DNA from: Gerris lacustris
Lineage: Eukaryota; Arthropoda; Insecta; Hemiptera; Gerridae
DNA: 64,000 bases
Assembly: GCA_951217055.1 (NCBI GenBank)
Contig: OX578279.1
Coordinates: forward strand, 26,562,173-26,626,172
Direction: 5' to 3'
Position 1 is the first letter of the stretch. Every line of letters starts with the position of its first letter. Below the pieces are notes generated by a model. That model made no database searches and was not told where the DNA came from. It saw nothing but the letters and a program-made list of their open reading frames with translations. Shown in pieces: positions 54,101 through 64,000 of this stretch. Position numbers and translations under genes: made by a program.

Positions 54101-57100
54101 TTGTTGCTTCTCACCATGTTCTGTGGTGCTGATATCTTTCGAACAGATCACTGGATTGATGGTGAGATTCTGAGCAACCTGGTTTATTGTTGTAGATGTT
54201 AACTGTTGTCAGTTGAAATCCCATATTTTTTGGTGTATAGCTTCTTTGGTCATTTCGGTTATGACTTAAGCTTCTGCAGTTGATAGTGCCACAATTCATT
54301 GTTTTCTTCACTCCCAACTTATAGGTGGTCCTCCAGCATAAATAGAAACGTAACGTTTGTAGGATCTGCGGTCGATTTGGCATGTAGTCCACTCAGTGTC
54401 GGCCAGTCCGCCAATTGGTTGTCCTGTTTTTCTGTCCATTAGTTGTAAGTACCTTTTGAAATATCTAAGTATGCACAACTCACTGAATGGCTGTCTTTGT
54501 TCAAACTTGGTTTCTTTTCCACATTGCCCAAATTCCATTTTTAATGTTTGAGCGTATTTCCGATTTGATTGTGTCAAGTCTTAAGAGGAAGTGAGAGAGT
54601 CCTATATTGTGAGAATTTGTTTCACAGTTTTTTATCTTTTTAAGTTTTGACGGCAAAATAATAAGGATTAACCCATTCAATGCGGGTGGATCCATGCCGT
54701 GCTAACACGCCTGGCGGGTGGATCCACATTGGATCCAAGCCCTCCCTTTCAGCCCTCAGTAGCTCTAGTCTCCGTGCCTCAAGTAGAACCATCTTGCAAG
54801 GCTCCGTCAGGCCCGCTGACGTTTGTATCCACAGTGGATCCAAACTTTTTATTTTTATTTTTTATTTATTTTTAAATTAACTTTTAAAATCGTTTAGATA
54901 TATACAGTCACTAAGGTAGGTTCATGAATTGGATTACGCATTGAATGGGTTAAGTTACATTTTCCTAAATGAACTTCAGCAATAGACCCTGAGAAATAGC
55001 CTCTGGCTCCAAATTATAAAGGTGTTTTACTCTATGCTTCTCCAGCGACTATGACAACACATGAGTAGGTACTAGAATTAGATATGAACTACTCAGTAGT
55101 TTCGTGAATTTAATGATGTGTTTCAAGAAAAAACTTCTTCTTATATTCTTAAATATTTACTTATGGGAGAAGAAGATTATTATATGTGACTGCCGAGGTA
55201 ATAATGGCTTGAGCTTGCAGCTTCTAAGTGTCACTGAAGCTTGTAATTGACTCTAAGTAGAGTAAACTGGTTGACAATCAATGTGACCACCAACTGCCGT
55301 TATAGTGATTTCCTACAATATTGATGGTTGTATGTAGAACTCACAAATCCTCAAGATTGTGATTTTATGATTTTTTTTATCAATCTAAGTGTAAAATGGC
55401 TATCCATATTGTGGTAGTCTAGTGTCTGTGGCTTTATTAGAGTCTAAGATTAGAGTATTATAAAGTCATGGTACAAGACTTAACCACAATCTGAGTTACC
55501 ATTTTACTGTTAGCTTAATCACAAAACTAAAAGATTTAATTTTTGTTAATTCTCTTGTTCTACACATACCCAATGATATGAATGTTCATGTAATATTGAA
55601 TATTATTTTGTGACACTTTGTGGGATTGTATGAACAAATTGTTGTTAACAAGGAGATAACTTAATAGTTACAATAATTAGTGTATTTATTTCATAATAAT
55701 CAAATATTTAAAAAATATGTCTATTCCACTTGTGCTTAATTACAAAAAAAAAATCTTTACACACTATGTATAGTGGACATTTATTAACAGTGCACTTATT
55801 TAGATATTATTTTCTTTAAAAAAAATTATTTTGTATGTTATAAATGTTTGATAAATTACTCCTAATTCATTCAGAATAGTCTGCAACCTCTTCCACTACT
55901 TTTAAAAGTCTATTTAAATTTTATCTTTTTTTATTTTATTTTTTTATTTTTTTTTTTATGAGGTAAAATATTTTACAAAATTAATTGGTGAAGAAATTGA
56001 GTATAAATAGAGAATCCTATAAAGCTTGTTTAACAATTTTAAATAAAAAAAATTAGTATAAGGTGGGAATCCAATAAGTATCTTTCTTAAAATTGTTGTT
56101 AAAAAGAATTGTTTTTTCTTTATACAAATTATTTTGTGCAAGAATTATTTCAATATTTATGGAATAATTTCAAGCCCGCATCTAAAACAAATAATGATTT
56201 TTTTTTTTTTTTCAATTTATTTATTAAATTACTATTTTTTTACTATTATACTGCATTGCATGTACCATATTATCACATTAGAATAACTCTGAACTTAACA
56301 TGTTATACCTTCAGTACATTTGCATTATTAACTTTAAAAATCTAGAAAATTACTTATTTTATGATTTTATAAGGATAAAAAAAGGTTTACATAAATAGTT
56401 TGTATAGGGTTTGTTCAGCAGGTCCCTAAATCAGGTTTTTTTTTAATTGTATGTTTTTTTTCAACATATTGTTGATTTTGTTTTAGTTGATACGCGAGTA
56501 CGGGTTTGAAGCAGACAGACACTACTTGCGTTGCCTATTCTCATATTTTGAAGTTGGTGCCACCCACAAAGAATCCCTTCAATTACAACTACTGTCAGAG
56601 GAGTGTTCTGCTTTGCTGACAAAACCGGCTCTTGTATCCAGCATCTGTTTCTCTTTCGACAAAACAGTTAATTCTAAGGTTAGTTCTGGCTTTTGTAGGT
56701 AAGTTTAATAGTGTAATGATGAACCCTTTTATTGCTAAGAACTCTGTTGGTAATGATGTATGGTTGGAACTGCTGGAAATGAGATATTTCTTTCAGGAAG
56801 TTAGTGCCTGGGAGGCTATATACAAGTGTACTCATCAGTAAGTATACTGCGTCAGATCACGTGGAGAAGACATTCTACTAATGTGTAGCCCCAACATTTC
56901 AAAATCTCTTGCATTGATTTTAAAATGTTGGAATTCTCGTAATCCCAGGTGCTGTCTCCACTGGAAGATCAAGCCTTATTAGATTGGCTGTGTAAACCTG
57001 TGCTCAAAAGTTATATGTGAGCACATTGTTTATAATTATTATAGTAGCATTTGTTCTTAGTATGAGTGGCTTATCTTATTTGGTTGTTTAAAAAATGGAA

Positions 57101-60100
57101 ATTTAATACTGATATATAAATAGGGAAATTGCAATACTGTTAAATTGTGATAAAAAAACAATCTTTACGTTTTAATAAATTTAACAGTACTATATTTCAT
57201 GTGGATGAAATTTTCTCATTCTTCTTAATATTGAATCTATTTTATTCTATTTGAATTAATATAGCCCACGTGGGGCTATTTATGTAACTTGTACCTTTGA
57301 TAAAAATGAGACCAATTTCAAGTATATATTCATCATATTATGCTAATAATGAAGGAATAGTCTAAAGCCGTTAGTTTTTTTTTTTTATATAATATTTATT
57401 GTAGGAGACAATATATTGGTTTGAGTTGCTTGAAATTGTTGTTTTATTATCCTTAGCCTCTTGATACAGTTACTCATTGAATAATTATAATTTAAGTTGA
57501 ATAAAAACAGTTAATGAAATAGAATTAGGGAAGATTGGGCTTAGTAATATTAGGAAGAATACTAGGGGAAAGGTTTATGTTCTGTTAAGTCCGATTTATG
57601 TCTCTCATATTGATGAGTCCTTATAGTTTTTCTAACTTTTTTTGGTGTACACGAAAAGAGGGTTGTGAAATTGCAAAGCCTGATCTTTCCCCTGCCTAGA
57701 AAATTAATAGGGGCTGATTGATAAAATTATATTAATTTAATATAAAATCTAAGGTTGGACTATATTTAAAAGAAAGGGATTGAAACAAAAAAAGAAAGAC
57801 AGGTTTTCACAAAATATCATATAATAATAAAAAAAGAAATGATCATTACAGTTAGTGCAAATAATAAAATTAATTTTGTGGTAGAAATAGTATTTTTTAC
57901 TTTAAATCAAATTATAATTAATTGATTTAAAGTAAAATTTAATCTCTCTGTAGTATGAATACTACCAAAAACTTAAAAAATTGAATAGAAATAGTATGTT
58001 AATGGAGAATGTTGCATGTGTGGGCGAAATCTCTGGTGAAATGTCCAGGAGACAGCAATTACAATATTGACAGAAGTTCTGTCAACGAGGCCAATCAGCT
58101 GATTGCCCGGTAGGCCGATCAGACGATTCGAAGTCTTCAAATCAAAGCAGAGATGCTGGTCTGGTAGACCCGACTCAAGAGTGAATTTAAATGATTTTCA
58201 GTTAAGAGTTCAGATTGAATGTTGAAGACAGACTGACTTAAGGAAAGGAAGTGGAGGAAGGAGTAGGGAGCAAAGGATGATGGAGGAATCCAGGTGTCAA
58301 CATAATTAAGTTAAAACAGTAGAAGTAATGATATGCCTGGGACTCAGTGACACATTAATTAGATTTACTAAGAAAATCTGCCATAGCCAACTTTATACGA
58401 CTCTAAAAACCTATTAACATTATAATGAATTTAAAATAATTAAAAGTAAAATTTACTAAAATGCCTAACCATCTGGCCTTAATGATGACCAGGAAGCCGA
58501 GAGCTGGCTTTAAGAATTACGGCTTTATTTGTGAAGGGCATTTGTTTTTTTTGTCTTACTACTTTTAATATAGTTTCTTTCTTCATGACTTGATTTTTTA
58601 ATTAATATGATTGTTTTGTTTTAGTTGTTTGTGAACCTTCAGGGTGCGAAGCCATCAAATCAGCTTCTGTTGCAGTTCAGTAAGGCATTAAAACTCAGTC
58701 CCATTCAAGAAGTGGTGTTCGCTATTGCACTCCTCGATTCAAGTGTACCTGACACCATATCACAGGCTACTCAATTCTTGAAAATCAAACTCCCTGATTT
58801 GATTAATTCTTATGTTGATTCAGGTCAGTTTTTACTTTTTTATATATAAATAAGTTGATTTTAAAAAAAAATGTAATTACAAGCTTTTATTCGTATTTTT
58901 CTCTCCAAACCCTTTCATTTGATACCCATATCATGGGCGTGCTTAAAAATAACTAATCTGCCATCTTGGGCTGCCTGCTATATTGGATTTAGAATGACGT
59001 CACTTATCTAACCATACATTGTCATCCAAACTAAACGTGTATGCAAAATTTCAATTCAATTGATTGAGGATAACTGCTATAAAATTCAGTTGCAAGATTT
59101 GACCCGAACATGCTTACAATCATTGCAAGCTAAATAAAAGCTTGTAAAATAAAAAATAGTATTAACCCGTTCAATGCAACTTCCAATTCAGGAACGTACC
59201 TTTGTGGTAGGTTTAAATAATACCAAATGAGATTAATGAATTTAAAAGTGAATCTTTAAAAAAAAATGGTTGTTGGGGTCCTCTGTGGATTCAAACTTTA
59301 GCGGGGCTAGCGGACCGTTGTAAGAGGGTTTTGCCTGAGACATGAGGAAAAGATTGCCAGGAGGGTGAGCTTGGATCCACTAGGGATCAAACTGCCAGCA
59401 GCCTTAGCACAGCATGGAACCACAGTGGATCAAAATGCATTCAATGGGTTTAAGACTACTAGTGATTGTTTGGTTTTCATATGTAAAACATATTTTTACT
59501 CTTACAGGCTGTTAGTATGATGTTCTACCACAACTTACAAATTAACTAGGCATTGCATGGTTCTAACATTGAAGTAAATGTAATATACTATTGATGCTGC
59601 AAATTTTAAATATTACATCAACAGTTCATAAGGTGTGAAGTGTCAGTGAACATTGGGGAGGTGTGTTATAGTGAACATTGGTGTCCAAAAGTGGTGTGTG
59701 AAATAAAGGGAGAGGGTATAAGGTAGTAAAGTGGTTTTGCTAACCTAACTTCCTTACATTATACATCACTCGCCCTACAGCTCCTTTATTGCTTTTACTA
59801 CGAAATTTCTCATACTTCTTTTTTAACAAGTTGTCGACAAACCAATTATTTGTTATATTTTCCAGTCCCTGAGTTGTCTGCTAAGCAATTGTTTGTCTGT
59901 CATCAACTTGTTAATTGTACTCTTGACAATAGCTTCATTCATTACTTATAACAGATTTCCTAGTGCGCAGGCTTTCGTGGTTGATAGGTCATTATTAAGT
60001 TCAAGGCCTTCTGGTGGTGACCTTGTCATGATCAATATGTTTTGCCGCCTATGCTGAAGACATCTTCAGGGGTGTACACATTGTTCTGAGCGAGGGACAA

Positions 60101-62841
60101 CATGTACACCCCTGAAGATGTCTCTAGCATAGGAGGTGAAACGTCAGAAAACATATTGATCATGACATGGTCACCACTGGAAGACCTAGACCTTAATTAT
60201 AACACATTGTTATAGTGGTCAATATAACCAATGCTAAATCAGAAATTTTAACAGGAGAAAACGAATGACAATAGTGAACACCTGTTACCATTTTTAGTTT
60301 TGACAACTGGGAGGTACTAGAGAGTGGGTTTTTTATTTTTTTGTTTTCAGTTCAAATCTGTTTTGGTTTTTCATACAATTATCCTGTTATTTATTTTTAT
60401 TGATTATGCCCTTCAGAAAAAACGAAGTACTTAAACCGTTGCAGTTGTGCATTAAAAGAGCTTTTTTATTGTACTAAATTCTAGCCACAGTTGTAAGGCA
60501 CATATATTTAAAAAACAAATTAAAGTGTCTTGGTTAGAAATTATTTCACTTCTCTTCATTTATAACAAAGTCCTATCTCTTAACTAAACATTCTGTTATT
60601 ACACTTTAAAAATTAAACTGAAATAACTTAACAGACACTGTTGTAAATAATGAATGCATCTATTGTATAGGTAAATTAAGTTTTAGTGATTGAACATGGA
60701 AATCCATTTTGCAGTTGCCAATATTCCGCTTGTTATTTTCTTTATTCATTTTTTAGACGGAAACAATTTCTTCTGAAGAAGTTGATTCAGCATATTGAAG
60801 TCCACTTTCATTTTGCTTGTTTTGTCTGTTAGCTTTATTTAGGCTCTTTTTATTAAATCCTATATCTCTTTTATTACTATTATTTTTATAAATAATAAAC
60901 CTTAGGTTTATTGCCACCTTCTGTATATGTATTAATTGTTAGAAAAATAAATTTTGAATAAATGGACTGAGGATGACCTTATTTAGGGTTCAAACGTTTC
61001 CCACAAACATATAATTGTTTTTTACTACACCTATTTCATCCATCTATTAAAAAATTTCTATTAATTCTATTATTTTTTTAAATTAACATTAACCTTAATT
61101 TTTAATGCATATATTTTTTACCCACTTTTATGTTGCTATGATTGTCATGTTTATACTTTGTGTGTTTAGATTGTAATGGAACCAGTACAGAAGGAGGTCT
61201 AAGTGATACAACTCCTGAGGTTCTACATCTGATATTGAGACACGTTTTTTCAGTTATACCTGATCAGTTAGGTGAGTAATCCTTTCTATCATTTGTGTCA
61301 TATTCATATATATTATCTCAATTTTAAAAATTAATAAATATTACTCTTTATATCTGAATCAAATATGAAGAATTACAACTTTTCTTGTTAGGATTAGTGG
61401 TTTTTTTTACTAAAATTTCAATAATTATATGGTTGTCACCCTAAGTCAGACTTTAAATATTTCATTCTAAATTGAGCTTGGTCAATGCGTTGTAATTATA
61501 GACTAGACTTGCTTCTAATGATAAAGCTAGTGCTCTTTAATCACATTTCTTGTGGTTTGTGGTTCCTCTGTAGATTAGAGTTGATAAATGTAGTTATTGT
61601 TTAAAGACTTTCAATCCTTACTTTAAACTGTTTCTCAATTGTTGTATTAGTATTCATATTATTACTCTTTTGATTTGAAAAAAGGAATTGGATTTTATCT
61701 TAATTTATTGAAATAGAAAATTAATGAAACCAACTCAATAGCATCTAATAGAAACTGTGTAAATGTGCCATTAAAATCCATAAACATAATAAAAAAATGT
61801 ATATTCTCTGGCATGATGTCTAAAATGGAAACAAATCCTTACTTTAGTATTTATTAACTGTGTAAGTGATTATAAATTAGCATTTTAATTTATTTTATTG
61901 TTTTCTCTTGTTAAATTTAGGAACTTCATAATAAATGAAGTAAAAGTTCTTTTACCTTCTCTATTAATTGAATTTGTGGTGGTGTTTTTAATTCTGTTTA
62001 TTTTTTTTGTTCCCCCTCCCCATTTTTATGTTTTCCCTGGGGTCTTTTAACTCTGGTTAACTGATTGGTTTATAAGATATTAGCTTAACTTAACAAGATG
62101 GTGCGATCAAGGCTAAGAAATATTGTCACTTTTATTTATTGAAGGTTGATATTCCTTTGTTCCAAATTACATTGGACTAATAATATCCCTTTGGATTAAT
62201 AGTTATTTTGACAAAGGGATCTTAACTCTCCTTTATAAGGAAATGGGTACAGCACCCTCCCCAAACAGCAGCAGATTCTTCAGTTTTACCAAGATATTTT
62301 GTGTTTCATCTTCTAAATTATCAAAAAATATAAAAGCCTTATTTTATTCAACTTAAACTATTTTTTTACCAACAGGTAATAAGCAATACATTCTTTCTAC
62401 GTTACTGCATTTATCCCTATAAATTATGAATACTAATTTTTCTTTCTTATAATAGCTGAGCTTGTTATAATTTCCTTATTACTCACACTATTATAATTAT
62501 AGCCATATAACAACCTTATCTTTATAAGAAAGTTACTTGTATGGCTTACAATTTTAAATAAAATAATATAATAAAAAACTTTTTATGTATAATAAAGAAA
62601 TATTTAATAATATTTCACCAAGTTTCTCTCACTTAAAATAACAAATAATACTTAACAGCTCTTTCTATTTTTATTTTTAGGTATTCCACAAAAGACTAAA
62701 GAGGCTTTTCTTAAGAATTTAAGAAGAGATTTCCCAAGGGATTTAGTCCCTACTGTTTTAGCTCCGCTTCTTTATCAGGACAACACTGAACTGTCCCTTG
62801 ATAAATTAGCATCGAATCCAGATAGTATGTCACACAACTTG
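50221..62841 (+). CDS. CNOT1: CCR4-NOT complex scaffold subunit 1, first five exons
   Basis: Exons are 50221-50322, 56487-56678, 58625-58823, 61170-61271 and 62681-62841, with correct GT-AG borders and phases (0, 0, 1, 1, 0). They give 252 N-terminal residues. The start MNLDFLNLALSQI..LVTNLTKKNY is the conserved CNOT1/NOT1 N-terminus. It is followed by EADRHYLRCLFS, ALKLSPIQEVVFAIALLDSS, FLKIKLPDLINSY, TPEVLHLIL and LRRDFPRDLVPTVLAPLLY, all landmarks of the N-terminal HEAT-like region. The protein of about 2,400 residues assembles the CAF1/CCR4 deadenylases and NOT modules and so controls poly(A) shortening and mRNA turnover. The gene continues past the right edge. Intron 1 is 6.2 kb, long enough to hold several transposons. 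The start codon has A at -3. Confidence 0.96.
50323..51904. other. CNOT1 intron 1, first part
   Basis: AT-rich intronic DNA with a polyT run of about 30 (near 51085). I see no exon or recognisable element here. Confidence 0.5.
51905..52240. mobile_element. Inverted-repeat element with hammerhead-like stems
   Basis: The ends TTTCTTGATTAGTTGGGTCT and its near-perfect complement at about 52225-52245 are inverted. GATTCTCGTCAATTCACCTG (51973-) is mirrored by CAGGTGAATTGACGAGAATC (52059-). The right half carries TTGAGAAT-GATCC-AAGGAG-GGATC-AAAAT. It is the same family as 45985-46330, and lies in CNOT1 intron 1. Confidence 0.8.
52985..53575. mobile_element. Fold-back element with arms of about 270 bp
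   Basis: TAGTCCAGGAGATAGCGTGC is inverted as GCACGCTATCTCCTGGACTA. CTAACATCAAGCTAGAATTT pairs with AAATTCTAGCTTGATGTTAG, and CACCAATTATGGTGGACAAT pairs with ATTGTCCACCATAATTGGTG. A short centre separates the arms. The termini differ from the TACAGGGTG group. Confidence 0.95.
53870..55310 (-). mobile_element. Ty1/copia retrotransposon remnant with LTR fragments
   Basis: Minus-strand frames show IGGLADTEWTTCQIDRRSYK and GGPPISWE (54420-54308), then VALSTAEA (near 54285), then EADILTKSLNGFKHAS before the end. This is the copia RNase H region with stops and frameshifts. A purine tract (AAGGGGAGGGGGGATCAC on the minus strand, about 53955-53938) marks the 3' LTR border. TAAGTAGAGTAAAC..GGTT.ACAATCAATGTGA occurs both at 53886-53920 and 55255-55290, as expected of two LTRs. 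A piggyBac-type MITE has inserted between. Confidence 0.75.
54668..54953. mobile_element. piggyBac-type MITE with TTAA target duplication
   Basis: TTAA-CCCATTCAATGCG at the left and CGCATTGAATGGG-TTAA at the right are perfect inverted termini at the piggyBac target site. The interior holds GGATCCA/TGGATCC motifs. It is related, in opposite orientation, to 59162-59453. Confidence 0.9.
55311..56486. other. CNOT1 intron 1, last part
   Basis: AT-rich DNA with homopolymer tracts. The short frames at 55956-56141 and 56109-56345 are low-complexity shadows. Nothing functional is visible before the exon-2 acceptor. Confidence 0.5.
56679..58624. other. CNOT1 intron 2
   Basis: It contains a SINE tail fragment (57899-57975) and a GC-richer stretch at about 58000-58300 (CAATCAGCTGATTGCCCGG), which may be transposon-derived but which I cannot assign. 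No exon is seen. Confidence 0.45.
57899..57975. repeat. SINE tail fragment
   Basis: TTTAAATCAAATTATAATTA meets its own inverted copy, then GTAGTATGAATACTACCAAAAA, the end motif of the tRNA-SINE family. No tRNA head is present. Confidence 0.55.
59162..59453. mobile_element. piggyBac-type MITE, second copy
   Basis: TTAA-CCCGTTCAATGC at the left and GCATTCAATGGG-TTTAA at the right. Internal GGTAGG, GTGGATTCAAACTTT and TGGATCCACTAGGGATC blocks match the 54668 copy in reverse orientation. It lies in CNOT1 intron 3. Confidence 0.85.
59994..60205. mobile_element. Inverted repeat with hammerhead-like cores, Penelope-type
   Basis: GGTGGTGACCTTGTCATGATCAATATGTTTT..GCC is inverted as AAAACATATTGATCATGACATGGTCACCAC. 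GACATCTTCAGGGGTGTACA is inverted as TGTACACCCCTGAAGATGTC. The plus arm reads CTGAAGA (60112-60118), a TCTC/GAGG stem, then GAAACGTC (60138-60145). Confidence 0.7.
60967..61000 (+). repeat. Hammerhead-like core, Penelope-type
   Basis: CTGAGGA (60967-60973), then TGACC-TTATTTA-GGGTT, then CAAACGTTTCCC. It has the same order of parts as the other hammerhead-like loci, with G to C at the start of GAAAC. Confidence 0.4.
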
Positions 62842-63519
62842 GTAAGAAATTTTGTTATTTATTTATATATATATATAAGTATATATTTTTCAAGAATTAT
62901 AATTATTGCTTCTCTTATCTTAATTGTAGTGTAGTATTCAATATGTTCAAATGCTTTTAATGAAATATATATAAAATAGTTTTTTATTAAGTTCCCAATA
63001 AACCTGAAAATAAAATATTGACAACTTTTGTCAACTGATTCAGATTCACATGGTTAACATTGTTGCCTGTATAAAAAATATTAAAAGTGGAAATTAATCT
63101 ATGAACGGCTGCTGTTTTTGTTAATGGCGAAACAGAAAACATAAATTTAAGTTCAAAGCTTCAAATTTTTTTGTCTATGTGTCTTTGTCAACAAGTTAAT
63201 AGCAAATTATAAAACATCCATCAAATTTTAATATACTTCAAAATGTTGAGTGACAAAGACACATAGTAAACTGTGTTGCTACTGATTGTGGCCAAGTGTG
63301 TTCTAGACTTAATATTGATATATTGTATTTATTTATTTTAAATATTGATCTTTTCATTGGGAATATTTGAGAATTCCCGGTGCTATGGATAAAATGATTT
63401 GACACTAAATTGATATTTTACTATCATTGGTATTTGTTTATTTTTTTGCTATAATAATTAATATAAAAATACCATTTTTGAAAACTGGTCTAATTTCCAA
63501 CTTTTTTTTTGTGGGGGGG

Positions 63520-64000
63520 GGGGGGGGGGGGTTCTGTATTCTTCACCTAATTGTTTCCATGTGCAAAATTTGGGGAAGATTGAAACACGGGAAGTGGTTT
63601 AAAATTGGGGTAATAGGTGTGCGATGAAACTTAAAAAGCAAATAAATATGATGCCATTTTTTTATGTTTCTGTATTCTTCACCTCAATTGTTTCCATGTG
63701 CAAAATTTGGGGAAGATTGAAAGTCGGGAAGTGGTTCAAAATTGGGGTAATAGGTGTGCGATGAAACTTAAAAAGCAAATAAATATGATGCCATTTTTTT
63801 TTTTTTTTTTTTTTTGGTTTCTGTATTCTTCACCTCAATTGTTTCCATGTGCAAAATTTGGGGAAGATTGAAAGTCGGGAAGTGGTTCAAAATTGGGGTA
63901 ATAGGTGTGCGATGAAACTTAAAAAGCAAAGAAATATGACGCCATTTTTTGGTTTCTGTATTCTTCACCTCAATTGTTTCCATGTCCAAAATTTGGGGAA
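63520..64000. repeat. Tandem repeat of about 135 bp, at least 3.4 units, running off the window
   Basis: TTCTGTATTCTTCACC starts at 63532, 63668, 63819 and 63954. Units carry CATGTGCAAAATTTGGGGAA and GGTGTGCGATGAAACTTAAA. Unit 2 is 151 bp because its polyT linker is expanded. Identity between units is very high by eye. It lies in CNOT1 intron 5. Confidence 0.93.

Noticed and set aside
54640..54880. Overlapping ORFs with GGATCC-rich sequence
   Set aside because: They lie inside the piggyBac MITE and have no protein similarity that I recognise.

Overview
The window is a piece of an AT-rich animal nuclear genome, almost certainly an insect. Genes are split into short exons with GT-AG introns of up to 11.7 kb. 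The intronic and intergenic DNA is packed with insect-type transposons: RTE and other LINEs, Ty1/copia remnants, mariner, hAT, piggyBac and pogo-like non-autonomous elements, tRNA-derived SINEs, and many fold-back elements ending in TACAGGGTG. Species cannot be fixed from the sequence. All gene models were assembled by hand from splice sites, phase and protein similarity, without transcripts.

Layout. (1) 1298-11935, + strand: last four exons of an axonemal outer-arm dynein heavy chain of the DNAH9/11/17 (beta) type. (2) 13927-25201, - strand: a complete four-exon NAA80-type N-terminal acetyltransferase (206 aa), tail-to-tail with the dynein gene. Its 8.5-kb second intron holds three long fold-back elements, one of them split by an RTE+SINE insertion. 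(3) 25718-46446, + strand: a complete 13-exon HBS1 translational GTPase (676 aa), head-to-head with NAA80 across a 516-bp shared promoter interval. Inside its 11.7-kb fourth intron, at 30683-31005, is an in-phase alternative last exon encoding a SKI7-like C-terminus ending in a PSPDD motif, with its own AATAAA. (4) 50221-62841, + strand: first five exons of CNOT1, the CCR4-NOT scaffold; the gene runs off the right edge.

How the genes relate. HBS1 (ribosome rescue with Pelota), its predicted SKI7-like short isoform (exosome-SKI bridge) and CNOT1 (deadenylation scaffold) all act in cytoplasmic mRNA surveillance or decay. Their adjacency may be chance. NAA80 (actin N-terminus) and the dynein heavy chain (cilia/sperm tail) are cytoskeletal and unrelated to these.

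The most interesting items are the SKI7-like exon in HBS1; an RTE retrotransposon that seems to have carried a downstream tRNA-SINE into a fold-back element (one 11-bp target duplication flanks both); a perfect 123-bp palindrome in a NAA80 intron; a fold-back element studded with nuclear-receptor half-sites; a 44-codon upstream ORF that overlaps the CNOT1 start as ATGA; and five loci with hammerhead-like cores of Penelope type.
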